Source of the DNA: Urinicoccus sp. | Lineage (GTDB): Bacteria > Bacillota > Clostridia > Tissierellales > Peptoniphilaceae | Assembly (NCBI GenBank): GCA_029983435.1 | Contig: JASBZN010000042.1 | Location: 1 to 8,128, forward strand | Reading direction: 5' to 3' | DNA length: 8,128 nucleotides | Notes under the pieces: model-generated | Database searches by the model: none | What the model was told of the DNA's origin: nothing | The model's input: the letters and a program-made list of their open reading frames with translations, nothing else | Part shown: positions 7,577 through 8,128 of the stretch, in pieces | How positions within the stretch are numbered: the first letter of the stretch is position 1 | Layout of the letters: each line of letters begins with the position of its first letter | Made by a program: the position numbers and the translations under genes

Positions 7577-8121
7577 GAAGGATCCTTTCTCAAAATTCCT
7601 CGTTGATAGTGGCCATAAGTCCAACCCTTGTACGTATCTTTTAAAAGATTTTTACAATCTTTTCCTCGGTCAAATAAACTTTCTAAAATCGGCTCTAGAG
7701 GCTCATTAGGAAATTGCCCCTCCACCCTTAGGCCAATATTATTTTTTTCGTAGTTTTTCTCTTTATCTCCCAGATAAAGAGGGAGACTGTTATAGATTCT
7801 AGTAATAAATCCTTGCCGGCGGAAGAGGAATTTTACCCCCTTTTCATCTTCTAGAAAACACACATCTCCCAAAGGACAACCAGCACAATGATAGGGGTCT
7901 TGGCAATTTTTTACTAGGGAATTTGGACAGTGGTCCATTATCATTCCTGTTAAAAATCCATAATAAAGGGTAGATAAGTCGCCACCGCAAGCGTCTACCA
8001 TGTCTCTTGCCTGCCAATAAGTTGCTTCATAGGAAATCTCTATGGAGTCGGCGCCTAGGTCCCTTAGCATGGAAATGCTTTGTTGGTTAAAGGCTCCTGT
8101 TCCCATACCGGCGTGGGTTTT
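7573..8121 (-). CDS. U32-family (peptidase U32-like) protein, C-terminal part only
   Basis: The visible frame encodes the C-terminal region of a larger U32-family protein, a family formerly called collagenase-like peptidases, some of whose members act with Fe-S clusters in RNA or ubiquinone hydroxylation. Numbering from ATG 8106 (177 residues): GTGAFNQQSISMLRDLGADSIEIS at 2-25 resembles the family's G-N-FN-x-L-x-G-x-LS segment. Then come HCP at 59-61, cysteines at 60, 68, 74, 77 and 83, FLEDEKGVKF, RIYNSLPLYLGD (103-114) and the terminal GWTYGHYQRGI (161-171). ATG 8106 has no ribosome binding site, and the codons just before it (KTHAG) also look coding, so it is probably internal. An in-frame TAA lies at 8122-8124, four bases from the window edge, next to a six-A run. 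Either the gene is frameshifted there or only a fragment remains. The stop overlaps the mutS2 start (ATGA). U32 upstream of mutS2 is a common clostridial order, as I recall it. Confidence 0.75.
   Translation of the reverse strand, partial: KTHAGMGTGAFNQQSISMLRDLGADSIEISYEATYWQARDMVDACGGDLSTLYYGFLTGMIMDHCPNSLVKNCQDPYHCAGCPLGDVCFLEDEKGVKFLFRRQGFITRIYNSLPLYLGDKEKNYEKNNIGLRVEGQFPNEPLEPILESLFDRGKDCKNLLKDTYKGWTYGHYQRGILRKDPS
7583..7588 (-). promoter_or_regulatory. Ribosome binding site of mutS2, decides the start
   Basis: AAAGGA with a 6-base spacer before ATG 7576, located in the last codons of the U32 gene. It supports the start at MNQRVLKILEF, which also matches the N-terminus usual for MutS2, over the upstream ATG at 7624. 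Confidence 0.7.
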
Positions 8122-8128
8122 TTAATGC

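Noticed and set aside
7578..7587. Perfect 10-base palindrome AAGGATCCTT covering the mutS2 ribosome binding site, considered as an operator or hairpin.
   Set aside because: There is no loop, so only about three pairs could form in RNA, and it is too short to claim as a protein-binding site.
7577..7624. ATG at 7624 as the mutS2 start, adding 16 residues.
   Set aside because: It would overlap the U32 gene by over 50 bases, whereas ATG 7576 has AAAGGA, an ATGA junction and the usual MutS2 N-terminus.

Overview
The window holds six protein-coding genes, all on the minus strand and packed end to end. Transcription runs from high to low coordinates. The set is a U32-family protein (5' end broken or outside the window), the MutS2/Smr protein, arginyl-tRNA synthetase (argS), a B12-binding-type radical SAM protein of the DUF4080 kind, a polytopic membrane protein and a TPR-repeat protein (3' end outside the window). 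No RNA gene, mobile element, CRISPR array or terminator hairpin is visible, and no gene-free stretch exceeds about 110 bases.

The organism is probably an anaerobic member of the Bacillota (Clostridia or Tissierellia-like). The DNA is AT-rich, the ribosome binding sites are strong AGGAGG-type sites, and one start codon is TTG. MutS2 is of the Bacillota type. A U32 protein directly upstream of mutS2 and a DUF4080 radical SAM protein are both arrangements I associate with clostridia from general knowledge; no search was run.

The layout looks like one operon. The junctions are: U32/mutS2, a 4-base ATGA overlap; argS/radical SAM, a 1-base TAATG overlap; radical SAM/membrane protein, an 8-base overlap; membrane protein/TPR, an 11-base overlap. 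Only mutS2/argS appears to have a gap (106 bases). That gap is filled by the missing C-terminus of MutS2 in another reading frame, ending directly at the argS ribosome binding site.

The main anomaly is therefore a one-base frameshift near the 3' end of mutS2, inside the Smr nuclease domain. A second possible break lies at the window edge: the U32 reading frame meets an in-frame TAA next to a six-A run, although the protein there still looks like the middle of a longer family member. Both lie in A runs, so sequencing or assembly error is as likely as real gene decay. The least understood part is the downstream trio of radical SAM, membrane and TPR proteins, which share overlapping reading frames with no assigned function.
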